This document shows, piece by piece, positions 47,441-58,960 of a DNA stretch of 64,000 bases; positions within the stretch are counted from its first letter, which is position 1; every line of letters begins with the position of its first letter. The position numbers were made by a program, and so were the translations under genes. The stretch spans positions 824,098,397 to 824,162,396 of the forward strand of contig NC_081411.1 of assembly GCF_030272615.1 (NCBI RefSeq), in the 5' to 3' direction. The notes under the pieces are model-generated. The model was not told the DNA's origin, ran no database searches, and saw only the letters and a list, made by a program, of their open reading frames with translations. This DNA is from Cryptomeria japonica (taxonomy: Eukaryota > Streptophyta > Pinopsida > Cupressales > Cupressaceae).

Positions 47441-48598
47441 TGTGTGAGCTTGAATTTCATCCTTAGAATGTTACCTGCAATAAGTCAGTTTCACAAAATA
47501 TAAATGGAAATGCATACAGGAAATCGAAATTCAACCAATGAAACTGCATGAAATACATATTAGAATAAAACATTATTTTACCTTCATGGCTTATGTCTCA
47601 TTGTGTCCTAACTACATTGTTCCTGGTTGCATATGGTGTGCTCTCAGACAATGCACTGTTGGCTTCCAAGATGGCATATGAAGAATGGACTGATAACTCG
47701 TAGTTAAGTGATACTATGATATGCAAATGCTACATGATTATGCTAAATGATATATGATATTTTCTATTACTATTTGCTTCAAAAACTCACGGATGCATAT
47801 GATTAGCTTGAAGACTATTTTTTTGAAGACAAACTCTCTCTCAACTGAAGCTCTTGATTTTATAGACTTTGAGAGGATTAGATGATGTGGCTCAGATCAA
47901 CAGTCATGATCAGATCTGCAGATTTGAATGGCTATGAGAAAAGGTGAAGGTTGAGAGAAAGGGGGAAGGAGAAGACAAGTGTCACTCTTCTCACCTTGAC
48001 AGGGTTGCTGACTAAGAGAATCTAGGGATGGTTAGAGGAAATTTAGGCATGATAGGACAAGTGGACTCAAGTCCTTCCTAAGATGTAGAGGGTGTTGGAG
48101 AGAATATAGGAAATGGTTATGAAATATATGTACGTACACAATATTCATTAAGTTTTGAAAGTTGAAGATAAATGATAAATTAATATTTAAGAAATATTAA
48201 TTTCCTTAGCCACATGATTGGTGAGTTGGCCAAGGGAAGATGGAGTGGAGATGGAGGATGAGTTGGATAAGGGATTAAATAATTTAGGAATTATTTAATA
48301 TTTGAGACTATAGGATAGGAGAATAACCATTAAATATTAGATATTTAATTGATTGGAGGAAGATAATTAAACATTAGATATTTAATTAACTTGGTTAGAG
48401 GAATAATTAAATATTAGATATTTAATTAATTAGAAGAATAAGATAGATGAATTAATTAGTAAAATATTAATTAATAGATAGACATGAAATGAATTAAATA
48501 AATTAATCTTTTCAAATTAACTATTTAATAGAAGAATAATTATTAAATAAATATAAAATATTTATTTAATTGCTCATAGCCAATTTTAGGTGTATACA
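47441..48598 (-). repeat. TatD 3' LTR
   Basis: About 1158 bp; the minus-strand start is TGTATACACCTAAAATTGG (48598). The lower edge is inferred from alignment with TatB: both contain GCTCTCAGA followed by TGTTGG (47650 here, 17743 in TatB) roughly 205 bp above the edge. A minus-strand TATAAAAT lies at about 47857-47864. Confidence 0.7.
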
Positions 48599-48616
48599 TT
48601 TTGCCCCTCTTTGAAA
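48599..48616 (-). other. TatD polypurine tract
   Basis: Minus-strand TTTCAAAGAGGGGCAAAA abuts the LTR start and matches the TatB tract. Confidence 0.85.
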
Positions 48617-49097
48617 TGATGTCGAGACAACATTGTTTCAAAGATTAAATAAGTCTTGATAATGTGCCTGATAGAGATTGAAAATCCAGATTGTGTGCCC
48701 TCTCAAGAGATTGATCATGAAATTGTCAAAAATTCTGGTTTGAATGATTAATCTCATGACAATTGATAAAAAATTAGTCAATTAAATTAATTTGGAAAAA
48801 ACAAATTAAATTGCCCCATTGAAATTAATTACTCTTCAAGAATAGTAAATATAAAATTAACCAAGGCTTATTTTAACTTCATTGTTATCCTTGTCATCTT
48901 TTTGTTTGAAAATATTCTTGTTGAGGTGGCGAAATGGTGATTCCAATGGAGTGTCATTGTTTTGAGCAAGTTCGGCGATATCAATGGCCTACCGAGTATG
49001 GTTATCCGGTATGTAGTTTATCCTAAGCTTTGTTTTCAAATTTTCATGTTTTTAGGTAGTTTTTTGGATTTTTTAAATTTTTTCGGCATTATTTTAG

Positions 49098-49345
49098 CTC
49101 ATATGTAACTAGGTTTAGTGCAAATGCATAGGGTAGCGCAAATGAGTTGTTTGTTAGCACTTGTGTTCAAGATGTTAGCGCATATGCATAGGGTAGTGCA
49201 AATGCATTGTTTGTTAGCACAAATACTCAGAAAGGTAGAGCTTTTGCATGGTTTAGCATTTATGCCTATAGTTTTAGCACTTTGGTTAAAAAGGATAGCA
49301 CATATGCACCAAGTTAGCGCAAATGCTCAATAGGATAGCACTTTT
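49098..49345. repeat. Cluster of TTAGCGCAAATGC motifs
   Basis: About twelve variants of (T/G)TAGCGCAAATGC or TTAGCACTTTTGC at 15-25 bp spacing, each a T(T/A)GC(G/A)C core next to an ATGC or TTGC end. Confidence 0.8.
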
Positions 49346-49489
49346 GCTTAAATTGATATTTTTGATAAGTGCAAAAGCTAAAAAATCACTTTGATAAGTA
49401 GATTTAACATGTTTAATATGCATTGATGATGAAATAGGGTCTTGATTTAGCGATTGCATGATTGCGTGATTGAGAGATTGCTTTGATTA

Positions 49490-49675
49490 GCGTGATTGAT
49501 AGAGTAGCTTTGATTAGCTTGATTGATTGAGGAGCCTTGTTTAGCTTGATTGATAGAGTAGCCCTAATTAGCTTGATTGATAGAGTAACCTTGATTAGCT
49601 TGATTGATAGAGTAGCCTTGATTAGCTTGATTGATAGAGTATCCTTGATTAGCATGATTGATAGAGTAGCCCTAA
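49490..49675. repeat. 27 bp tandem repeat x about 7
   Basis: Unit GATTAGCTTGATTGATAGAG plus TAGCCTT, with few changes between copies. An antisense frame across it (49413-49655) reads a repeated IKLIKATLS peptide, an expected by-product. Confidence 0.92.
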
Positions 49676-49794
49676 GAAACTGATTTAGTTTCTGATGTAA
49701 GAGCTTAGCAGAGTTCTAGAATAAACTCAATGATTGATAAACAACCATGATGGATAGGTTTTAAAATGTTTTGATAGCGTAAGTTGCTTCAATT

Positions 49795-50045
49795 TGATTT
49801 GATAGATAGATAGATTTGATGTTTCAGTTTGATTGGATAAATAGATAGATGTGATGTTTCAGTTTTGATTTGATAGATAGATAGATTTGATAAATAGATA
49901 GCATAGATTGCTAGATTTGATTGCATCAGTTTGATTGGATAAATAGTTGATGCTTTGATGTTTGATTGATTTGATCAATAAATAGATAGATTTGATCAAT
50001 AGATAGATAGATTTGATGTGATAGCTGATGATTTGATGATTGATT
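49795..50045. repeat. Simple-sequence block (GATA and TTTGAT words)
   Basis: Interspersed GATAGATAGATTTGAT and TGTTTCAGTTTGAT units, irregular tandem repeat. Confidence 0.8.
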
Positions 50046-52053
50046 GATTTCTCTTGATAAATAGGAGAAACTTGATGTTCTCCAGTGTCAGGAGAAATTA
50101 TCAGCAGTACGACATTTAGTTCCAGAGCTTACCTAGGCTGAGATTAGACACATAGATGCATGTGGTTTACATCATTTGTTATATATGCCTAAGATTACGC
50201 ATGACAGAGATTTGATGACAACATTGACCGAGAGATGGCATAGTGAGCATAACACTTTCCACCTGTCGATGGGTGAGATTAGTGTGACTCTGGAGGATGT
50301 CTATAGGATTCTGCATATCCTAGTAACTGGTGAGCTAGTATAGTATGATTATCAGGATCGGATTAGGATAGAGGTTTGCAGAGTTGTGTTTGTTGATGAG
50401 TGTATTGGTAGAGTAGAGATCCGATGGGTTGATATGGTGATGTATTACAAGGCTCTTCTTGTTATTCTTACTGGTTTGATTGGAGGATTTATATGTTCTG
50501 ATAGGAGATCACAAGGTTTTTTTGTTGGATGGGGTGAGATTCTCCTGAGTATGATGCAACATCATATTCGATATGTGTGGGGTGTTTGCATGCTAGCACA
50601 CTTATATCATGATCTTCATTAGGTAGTATATGATGAGAGTGTGAGTTTATCTACTGGATGTACTTTATTGTAGATCTGGTGCTGGGAGAACATTGTTGTT
50701 ACTTGGCCTATCTATCATAGAGTACGTGGAGAGAGGCAGTCATATGTATATTCTTATGCAGGTATCCTTACTCAGGATAAGATGGGTAAGATAGAGTATT
50801 GGCATTGGGTGCTTGATTCATTGGACAACATCACTTGGAGACCATATCTTGATTGTGAGCCATGGATGGATGATGCACAAACATTACCATGTATCATACA
50901 AAGTAGATATCTCATTGGTCAGACACCTTTTATTGTTGAGTGACAGTTGATTGGTCGGATTTTGAGACAGTTTGGTATCATCCAACCTATGCCTACTGGT
51001 GTGACGATATATGCTTGGCGGTATAGAGATAGACGAGATTGGGGACCTTCCTTGTCTTTTGAGATTACTCATGTAGAGTTTGTTACTACTCTGAGAGTGG
51101 CTTATGATATGAGATTACACATTCTTGATCCTGGGGTTACTGCAGATTATGCCCAATATATATTAGCTCATCCATTTCCTCGCATTACTGATCCAGCAGA
51201 TCCTCCTCCTAGTTCAGGAGATGATGAGGATGACTCAGATGATCCAGTTTCTAGGAGACGCAAATGGAGATGAGAGCTTAGAGCTACTCATGAGTTTGGG
51301 GGAGGTGGAGATGATGGTGGGGATGGAGGTGGTGGTGGTAGGAGACCTTGATGGAGGGGAGGTCAATTGAGAGTCCGTGGAGGACCATTTGGACCAGCTG
51401 GCAAGATTGAGAGACCACGCCCTATAGGTGGGAGAGATGTTGGATAGATTGGGAGAGAGCATGGCAGGACTGGTATCAGACCACCGACAGGGTTGCCATT
51501 GACAGGAGGCAGGATGGTTGGACTAGATGGGGGTTGTAGGAGAGGCATTGAGTTTGGATAGATTTAGCCAGATCCTAGGGTTATTGCAGCTCATGGGGGA
51601 GATGATGAGGATCCTGAGGATCATGTTGCCCTGATTAGATGGCAGATTTGAAGAGTTACTCAGACTAAGATTCTAGTAGTTGGATAGGTTGGTGGTGAGG
51701 GGATTGGGATTCATGCACCACAGCAGGCTTTTCCAAAGTAGGTTGTACTAGAGCATGTCATGCCAAAGCAAGTTGCACCAGAACATGATGTGCCAAAGTA
51801 GGATACTATTGACAGTTTGAGAGCATAGATTGATTAGCTTCGAGCATAGGTGTAGACTCTTATGACTGAGTGAGATAGAGTTGTTAGGAGACATCAAGAT
51901 ACTCAGGGCCTTCTTGATCATATTCAGTAGGTTGGATCAGGTACTCTCTCAACTGATACTATTAGAGCATTAGTTCAGGCTAGAAAGGAGACTGCCCACT
52001 GGCGATGATGATATGAGGAGGTAGTTACAGAGAGCTAGAGAGCAGGTAGTTAT

Positions 52054-53415
52054 TGTTGGAATATGTGCCTCTAATTCACTTGACAATAGTCCATACTGAT
52101 CGGGTTAAGTCTTGCCAATGAAACAGTATGAAGGATTATGTGAGCTCTATCGGCATGACTCTTGCCGATGTATTTTTCCTCTATCGGGTATTGGAATAGC
52201 AGGTTTGAAGTCATCCCGATGACCCAACAAAGTTGACTTTGGTCATAAGAGTAACTTCAGCTATTGGAATGACTTGTGGAGTGATAGGCCGATGCCCGAT
52301 GAAGTAGCCTTTTTGCATTCAGGTCACATATCAGCTATCAGATTGACATTCTGAATGTCATGCCAATGTCCCGATGAGTTTGCTCTACCTTGTCTTGGAG
52401 TGTCTCATCTATCAGCATAGTATTCTTCTCTATGTTTTGATGACCCGATGACTTGTAGGCTTGCAATGCAGATTGGGATAGCAGTTTTGGATTTGGTCCG
52501 ATGAGCCGATGAGTCCGTGCTCTTGATATTAGCAATCGAGATAGTAATTGTGTTCTTGTTTTGATGTTCTGATGGAGACTGCTCTTAGCTGGCAATGCAA
52601 ATCGAGATAGTAATTATGTTCTTGTTCTGATGTTCTGATGGAGACCACTCTTAGCTGGAATGCAAATCAGGATAGTAATTGTGTTCGTGTTCTGATGGAG
52701 ACCGCTCTTAGCCATCGGAGATCGGAGTATCTTTTGAGAAGCTATACCAGTGACCCGATGGAGTCACCTTAGGTGATTGGGTATCATCGGGCCATCGGTT
52801 TTTCTGTTTGAATGCCATGTCGATAGCTGATGGAGCAGAGACTGATTGCGAATGCGAGGTCTAACCAAAAGTTTAACTTTTGAACACTAATTATGTGACT
52901 GTCGGTGTAAATAAATATGAATCGACCCAGTTCTCTACTGCATGTGGGATAATTTTTTTTCATGAATGCAGACCGACGTAGGCAGACAGTTAGACTTCGA
53001 GCCATTGGTGCAGTTACTCTGGTGAACTGTTGATTATCTTGATGTGTTGAGGCCGACTGTAATCCAAATGAATGTGTGAAGCCTGAGAGCTGTTGTCTGT
53101 TCCATGAAGGTTTTGGTCCGAATGTTTGTATGTCAATCTGGAACGACTGTATAACAGAGTGAAGAAAATTTGTAGATGAGACTGTATTGTATTGTTTTTA
53201 CATACTGATAATAAAATCGATCATTTGCTGGTGGTGGGTTTTTCTCCTGAAAGGGTTTTCCCACATTAACTCTGTGTGTTATCTCTCTATGTTGGTTTTG
53301 TGTATGTGTCACGTGTGCCATATTCTGTAAATGTTGAAATTTAGTCTACACTAGTCTATTTTCTCCTCTGCAAATTGACATTAGGGAAGCAAATTCCGCA
53401 CCTGCTTTCCTTACA
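52054..53415 (+). repeat. CopG 5' LTR
   Basis: 1362 bp, TGTTGGAATATGTGCC...TTTCCTTACA. The motif CCGATG(A) and its near variants recur some twenty times in it. An internal tandem repeat of about 67 bp (GATAGTAATTGTGTTC...) lies at 52530-52710, with three copies. Confidence 0.95.
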
Positions 53416-53417
53416 AG

Positions 53418-53430
53418 TGGTATCAGAGCC
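53418..53430 (+). other. CopG primer binding site
   Basis: TGGTATCAGAGCC, two bases after the LTR; the perfect plant copia site complementary to initiator Met tRNA. Confidence 0.93.
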
Positions 53431-53530
53431 AAGTCCCGTTTGGTTATCCTTGTTGGGTTGGGTTGGTTTTTTGTGTCAGTTCTATCTCAGTGGGAGTCTT
53501 GCAGAGTGTCTACTTGTTTTATAGATTGAA

Positions 53531-54340
53531 ATGGCGAGTACCTCAGGATGCATAGACATGGAGAAGTTTAATGGTTCCAGTTTTGAACTTTGGAAACTCA
53601 AGGTGGAATACTTGTTGGTCGACAAAGATCTCTGGGGTGCTGTAACTGCAACTTCTAAGCCTTCAGGCATGAAGCAAGAAGATTGGGATTTAGCCAATCG
53701 GAAGGCAAGGGGTCTAATCAGGCTATGTCTAGTTGATTCTGTTCTGTTAAACGTCCATGAGGAGAAGACTGCACATCTTCTCTAGGAGAAGTTGGGTGAC
53801 ATTTATCAGGGCAAATCCTTGGTGAATAAACTTTTCTTGAGGAAGATATTGTACTCGCTAAAGATGGACGCAGGGACACCATTAGCAGACCTTTGAATTC
53901 ATTCAACATGGTTCTTGCTCAATTAACTTTTGTTGGTGTGTCCATTCAAGAAGAAGAATGTTACATGTTGTTGTTGTGCTCATTGCCTAACTCTTGGGAA
54001 CACTTAGTGATGGCTATTGGTAGTACCACGACCCAGTTCAAGTTGGATATTGTGGTTAATACTCTTTTGTCAGAAGAAATGAGAAAGAAGTCTTCTGAGA
54101 TGACAAAGGATGCACTCTCTATTTGAGGTAGATCGAAGGACAAAGACAAGAAGAAAGGAAGGAAGTCCAAGTCTCAAGAGAGTTTTAAATCTCCAGGCAA
54201 GAAGTCAAAGGTGAAGTGCTGGAACTGTGGGGAGAAAGGGCATATCCAAAAGGATTGCAAGAAGGAGAAGAAGAAGAAGAGATATTCTGACACTAAGTCT
54301 TCTCAGAGTGATGTTGATGCTTTTGTAGTAGCCCTGGCAG
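53531..54340 (+). pseudogene. CopG gag with zinc knuckle
   Basis: ATG at 53531. MEKFNGSSFELWKLKVEYLL begins a gag of the UBN2 type. A TAG (from CAG) stands at 53783-53785 and a one-base frameshift at about 53888 shifts the frame for the rest of the polyprotein. NSFNMVLAQLTFVGVSIQEE and YMLLLCSLPNSWEHLVMAI follow. A TGA (CGA expected) is at 54124-54126. The zinc knuckle CWNCGEKGHIQKDC (about 54214-54255) is an intact CCHC box. Confidence 0.92.
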
Positions 54341-54810
54341 TGCTTACCTCAGATGACACCTGGTTAGTAGATTTTGGTGCATCTTTTCATATGACGTCCC
54401 ACAAGGAATGGTTCTCAAAGTATGAACCGTATGCTGGTGGAAAGGTATATCTGGCTAGTGATTCTACATTGGAGATTGTAGGGAGAGGCAGAATCAAAAT
54501 TCAATTTCTAGATGGTAGATTGAAGGGGATCAATGGAGTTCTTCATATACCAGGTCTGGCAAGAAACCTTCTCTCTGTAAGTAAACTTAATGATGTTGGA
54601 GTTCAAGTTACATTTGTGTCTGGTGGTTGCAAGATGACTAGGGGTTCCATTGTATTGGTAAAGGGTGATCGCATTGGTACACTATATAAGTTAAATGCTG
54701 AACCTATATGTTATAATGTAACTTCTGAAAAGTTTGATAAGACAACTATAAGAATGCATAATGCAAACTCGTTGGAAGCAAAAATTCATGCTGAGAAAAC
54801 AATGCTCTAG
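54341..54810 (+). pseudogene. CopG aspartic protease and GAG-pre-integrase start
   Basis: WLVDFGASFHMTSHKEWF is the protease active site; the catalytic Asp remains but the following Ser is Phe (TCT to TTT). LHIPGLARNLLSVSKLNDVG ends the domain. The TAG at 54808-54810 replaces the Trp of the LWHNRLGH block at the integrase border. Confidence 0.9.
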
Positions 54811-55680
54811 CATAACAGGTTAGGCCACATAGATGAAAAAGGTTTAAAAGCCTTGAAGAATAAGAATCTGGTTGAAGGTCTTGATGATTGTAGTTTTGAG
54901 TTCAATTTCTACAAACACTGCATTTATGGAAAACATAACTAAGTTCAGTATCATTCCAGTTCTCATAAATCTTCTGCTATTCTGGATTATGTTCAATCTG
55001 ATGTGTTTGGTCTAGTGAATGTACCTTCTTTGTCTAAGTCTAAATACTATGTATCCTTTGTAGATGATTATTCAAGAAGGGAATTTGTGTACTTTCTTAA
55101 AAGTAAAATAGAAGTGTTCAGTCGGTTTAAGGAGTTTAAGAACCTTGTTGAAAATCAGACTGGGAGAAGGATTAAATGTTTAAGAACAGACAATGGTGGT
55201 GAATTTTGTAGTGCAGATTTTGGCAAGTACTATGTTGATCATGGAATTAAAAGACATAAGACTGTACCTTACACTCCACAGCAAAATGGAGTCGCTGAAA
55301 GGTTGAATCGGTCTCTAATGGAGAAAGCAAGGAGCATGTTGAGTGGAGCTGGGCTGGAACAAACTTTTTGGGCTAAAGCAGTTGCTACAACGTGTTACCT
55401 ACTAAATTGTTCCCCTACTTCAACATTGGTTGACAAAACACCTATGGAAGCGTGGTCTGGTAAGAAACCTTCTTTAAGGCACCTACATGTTTTTGGTGCA
55501 GAGGCATATGCTCATGTACCTGATGTGAATAGATCTAAGTTGGATAACAAAATAGTAAAATGTATCTTCATTGGCTATGGAATTGGTGTGAAAGGATACA
55601 AACTTTGGAATCCAGTGACCGATAAGGTTTTATTTAGCAGAAGTGTGATTTTTCATGAGATGAAGCCTATGTCATTAGAT
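54811..55680 (+). pseudogene. CopG integrase
   Basis: HNRLGHIDEKGLKALKNKN opens the zinc-binding region; its second pair of Cys lies at about 54905-54925 and a TAA (from CAA) at 54940-54942 ends it. The core has VDDYSRREFVYFLKSK, LRTDNGGEFCS (Asp) and PQQNGVAERLN (Glu), with the YLLNCSPTSTLVDKTPMEAW block after. The first Asp region reads QSDVFGLVNV. From 55003 on the frame is open for 448 codons into RT. Confidence 0.92.
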
Positions 55681-56790
55681 CATAAAATAGAAGAGAAAGG
55701 AAAAGTTGAGGTCGAAGTACCTCCAATCAAAGAAGAATCTCCAGAGATACCTGAAGATGAGGAGAGTTCAAGCAGTTCAAGTAGTTCTGAAGAAGAACAT
55801 GATAATGAGCCTCCTGGTGAACCTCAAGAAGCCTCAACACTAGAGTTGAGAAGATCTACTCGAGAGAGGCGACAACCTGAAAGGTATACACCTAATAAGT
55901 ACGGTCACTCTATGTTGAATGTTAATTGTGCTTATGCGCTACTTGAAGATACTGACAAGCCTAGGACTGTAAAAGAAGCAATTGAAATGCCTGATTCAAA
56001 TTCCTGGTTGGAAGCCATGAATGATGAAATGTCATCATTGGATAAAAATGGAACTTGGGATTTGGTGTTGTTGCCTAAAGATAGAAAGCCTATAGGCTGT
56101 AAGTGTGTATTCAAAAAGAAGTATGGTTCAGATGGCAGAATTGACAAGTATAAGGAAAGACTGGTTGTAAAGGGGTATTCGCAAAAGGAAGGTATTGACT
56201 ATGGGGAAATCTTTTCTCCTCTAGCTAAGCTGACATCTATTAGATTTCTCTTGTCACTTGCAGCAACATTTGATTGGGAGATTGAGCAGATGGATGTGAA
56301 TACAACATTTCTTCATGGTGATCTTGAAGAAGAAATTTATATGTCCTAGCCTAAGCACTTTGTGGAAAAAGGTAAAGAACATTTGGTATGCAAACTCAAG
56401 AAGTCTTTGTATGGTTTGAAATAGTCTCCCAGAATGTGGTATCAGAAGTATGATACATTTGTTATGTCCTTGGGATTTGTGAGATCCAAAGTTGACCATT
56501 GTGTTTACTACAAAACTGATGGTGATAGGATTCTTATCATAGCTTTGTATGTAGATGACATGTTGTTCATAGGAAACACAAAAAGCCTGATCTCAGATTT
56601 AAAATCTCAGCTTTGTATGAAATTTGAAATGAAGGATTTAGGACCAGCAAATTACATTCTGCGAATGGAGATCAAAAGAGATAGGTCTAAGAGGAAACTT
56701 TGGCTCAGCCAGAGAAAATACATAACTAATGTTCTTGACAGGTTTCATATGTCTGACTGTAAACCACAGGTTGTTCCCATCTTGTAGGGA
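55681..56790 (+). pseudogene. CopG reverse transcriptase
   Basis: An acidic Ser-rich spacer (SSSSSSEEEHDNEPPGEP) precedes the domain. VFKKKYGSDGRIDKYKERLV, KGYSQKEGIDYGEIFSPLAK and QMDVNTTFLHGDLEEEIYMS follow. TAGs at 56347, 56422 and 56785 stand where CAG is expected (for example SLYGLK*SPRMWY). ALYVDDMLFIGNTKSLI is an intact active site. Confidence 0.93.
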
Positions 56791-57540
56791 ACTAAGTTGT
56801 CTGTGCTGGACATTCCGAAATCTCCAAAAGAGATTGAAGACATGAAAAATGCACCTTATGCAAGTGCTATAGGCAGTCTGATGTATGCTATGGTCTATAC
56901 AAGACTAGACATTGCCCAACCAGTGGGAGTACTTAGCAGGTTTATGTCGAATTCAAGGAGATCACACTGGGATGCCATAAAGAGAGTGTTTAGATACCTG
57001 AAGGGTACTTTAGATTTTGCATTATGTTATCATGGTAATCTGAGGGATTCAAAAAGAACTCTCAACATTTGTGGTTACATGGATTTTGATTGGGTAGGGG
57101 ATATTGATAGTAGGAGATCTACTAGTGGGTATGTTTTTGTCCTGAATGATGGAGCAGTTAGTTGGATGAGCAAGCGGCAAGTTGTAGTCGCTTTGTCCAC
57201 TACTGAGGCAGAATACATGGCAGCCACACATGCTTGCAAAGAAGCAATCTAGCTTAGACGTTTGAGCTCTGACATTGGTTTTGATGCAGGGCAGATTGAA
57301 ATTTGGAGTGACACTCAGAGTGTCATATGTTTGGCAAAGAATCCTACTTTCCATGCCAAGTCGAAGCATGTTGATGTTCAGTATCATTTTGTACGTGACA
57401 TGGTGGAAGATGGAAAAGTTTATCTTAACAAGGTAGACACTCTGGACAATGTTGCAGATACCTTGATGAAACCAGTGAGCACACACAAGTTCAAGTGGTG
57501 TTCAAATTCTATGGGTCTTCGTACCCATGTCTATCAGTAA
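56791..57540 (+). pseudogene. CopG RNase H
   Basis: YASAIGSLMYAMVYTRLDIA, then CGYMDFDWVGDIDSRRSTSG (first Asp), STTEAEYMAA (Glu), a TAG at 57250-57252 in place of CAG, WSDTQSVICLAKNP (Asp) and FHAKSKHVDVQYHFVRDMV. The frame ends at a natural TAA at 57538-57540, 50 bases before the 3' LTR. Confidence 0.93.
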
Positions 57541-57574
57541 CGTCTAGAATGGTCTCTCGGTCCAGTGAATTCCT

Positions 57575-57589
57575 TGTCAAGTGGGAGTT
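57575..57589 (+). other. CopG polypurine tract
   Basis: GTCAAGTGGGAGTT just before the 3' LTR tip. Confidence 0.8.
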
Positions 57590-58960
57590 TGTTGGAATAT
57601 GTGCCTCTAATTCACTTGACAATAGTCCATACTGATCGGGTGAAGTTTTGCTGATGAAACAGTATGAAGGATTATGTGAGCTCTATCGGCCTGACTCTTG
57701 CCGATGTATTTTTCCTCTATCGAGTATCGGAATAGCAGGTTTGAAGTCATCCCGATGACTTGAAGAAGTTGACTTCGGTCATAAGGGTAACTTTGGCTAT
57801 CAAAATGACTTGTGGAGCGATAGGCCGATGCTTGATGAAGTTGCCTTTTTGCGTTCAAGTCGCATATTGGCTATCGGATTGACATTCTGAATGTCATGCC
57901 GATGTCTCGATGAGTCCGCTCTACCTTTTCTTGGAGTGTCTCATCTGTCGGCATAGTATTCTTCTTTGTGTTCTGATGACCCGATGACTTGTAGGCTAGC
58001 AATGCAGATTGGGATAGCAGTTTTGGATTTGGTCCGATGAGCTGATGAGTCTGTGCTCTTGATATCAGTGATCAAGATAGTAATTGTTTTCCTACTCCGA
58101 TGTTCCGATGGAGACCACTCTTAGCTGGCAATGCAGATCAAAATAGTAATTGTGTTCCTGTTCTGATGTTCCGATGGAGACCGCTCTTAGCTAGCAATGC
58201 AGATCAGGATAGTAATTGTGTTCCTATTCCGATGTTCTGATGGAGACTGCTCTTAGCCATCGGAGATCAGAGTATCTTTTGAGAAGTTGTACCGGTGACC
58301 CGATGGAGTTGCCTTAGGCGATCAGGTATCATCGGGCCATCGATTTTTCTATTGGAATGTTGTGCCGATAGCTGATGGAGCGGAGACCGACTGTGGGTGC
58401 AAGGTCAAACCAAAAGTTTAACTTTCAAACACTAAGTATGTGACCGTTGGTGTAAAAAAATATGAACCGACCCGGTTCTCTACTACATGTGGGATAATTG
58501 TTTTTCATGAATGCAGACTGACGTAGGTAGATGGTTAGACTTTGAGCCGTTGGTGCAGTTACTCTGGTGAACTGTCGATTAGCTTGATGTTTTGAAGCCG
58601 ACTGTAATCCAAATGAATGTGTGAAGCCTAAGAGCTGATGTGTGTTCCATGAAGGTTTTGGTCTGAATGTTTGTATGTCAATCTAGAACGACTGTATAAC
58701 AGAGTGAAGAAAATCTGTAGATGAGACTGTATTGTATTGTTTTTACATACTGATAATAAAATCAATCGTTTGTTGGTGGTGGATTTTTCTCGCGAAAGGA
58801 TTTTCCCATGTTAACTTTGTGTGTTATCTCTCTGTGTTGGTTTTGTGTATGTGTCACGTGTACCATATTCTATAAATGTTGAAATTTAGTCTACACTAGT
58901 CTGTTTTCTCCTCTGCAAATTGACATTAGGGAAGCGAATTCCGCACCTTCTTTTCTTATA
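57590..58960 (+). repeat. CopG 3' LTR
   Basis: 1371 bp, matching 52054-53415 with scattered, mostly transitional differences, and ending TTATA where the 5' copy ends TTACA. The 67 bp internal repeat is at 58075-58260. Confidence 0.95.

Larger units (their letters stand above)
49009..50091 (+). other. Intron of the TatD PMD gene, repeat-filled
   Basis: 1083 bp with GT donor and AG acceptor at the same exon positions as the 398 bp TatB intron. Its length comes from three repeat blocks: a TTAGCGCAAATG motif cluster, a 27 bp tandem repeat and a GATAGATA/TTTGAT-rich block. Confidence 0.65.
52054..58960 (+). mobile_element. CopG: complete Ty1/copia element in the TatD PMD gene
   Basis: LTRs at 52054-53415 and 57590-58960 are flanked by gttat (52049-52053, 58961-58965). 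The interior has an unmutated primer site, one long polyprotein with all copia domains, and a polypurine tract. Length 6907 bp. It is a third copia family. It is the least decayed element: its coding frame has only one frameshift and about eight stops, all explained by single transitions. Confidence 0.96.

Noticed and set aside
47475-47700. An apparent 5' exon and intron for the GypF gene: donor GAAG|GTAAAAT near 47583, acceptor TTATTGCAG near 47475, joining in frame to MKFKLTHW.
   Set aside because: The region aligns with the TatB LTR (GCTCTCAGA...TGTTGG block, LTR edge at 47441), so it is TatD LTR. The in-frame join appears to be chance, and the real N terminus should lie beyond TatD.
49413-49655. 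Minus-strand 80-codon frame with repeated IKLIKATLS.
   Set aside because: It is only the translation of the 27 bp tandem repeat.
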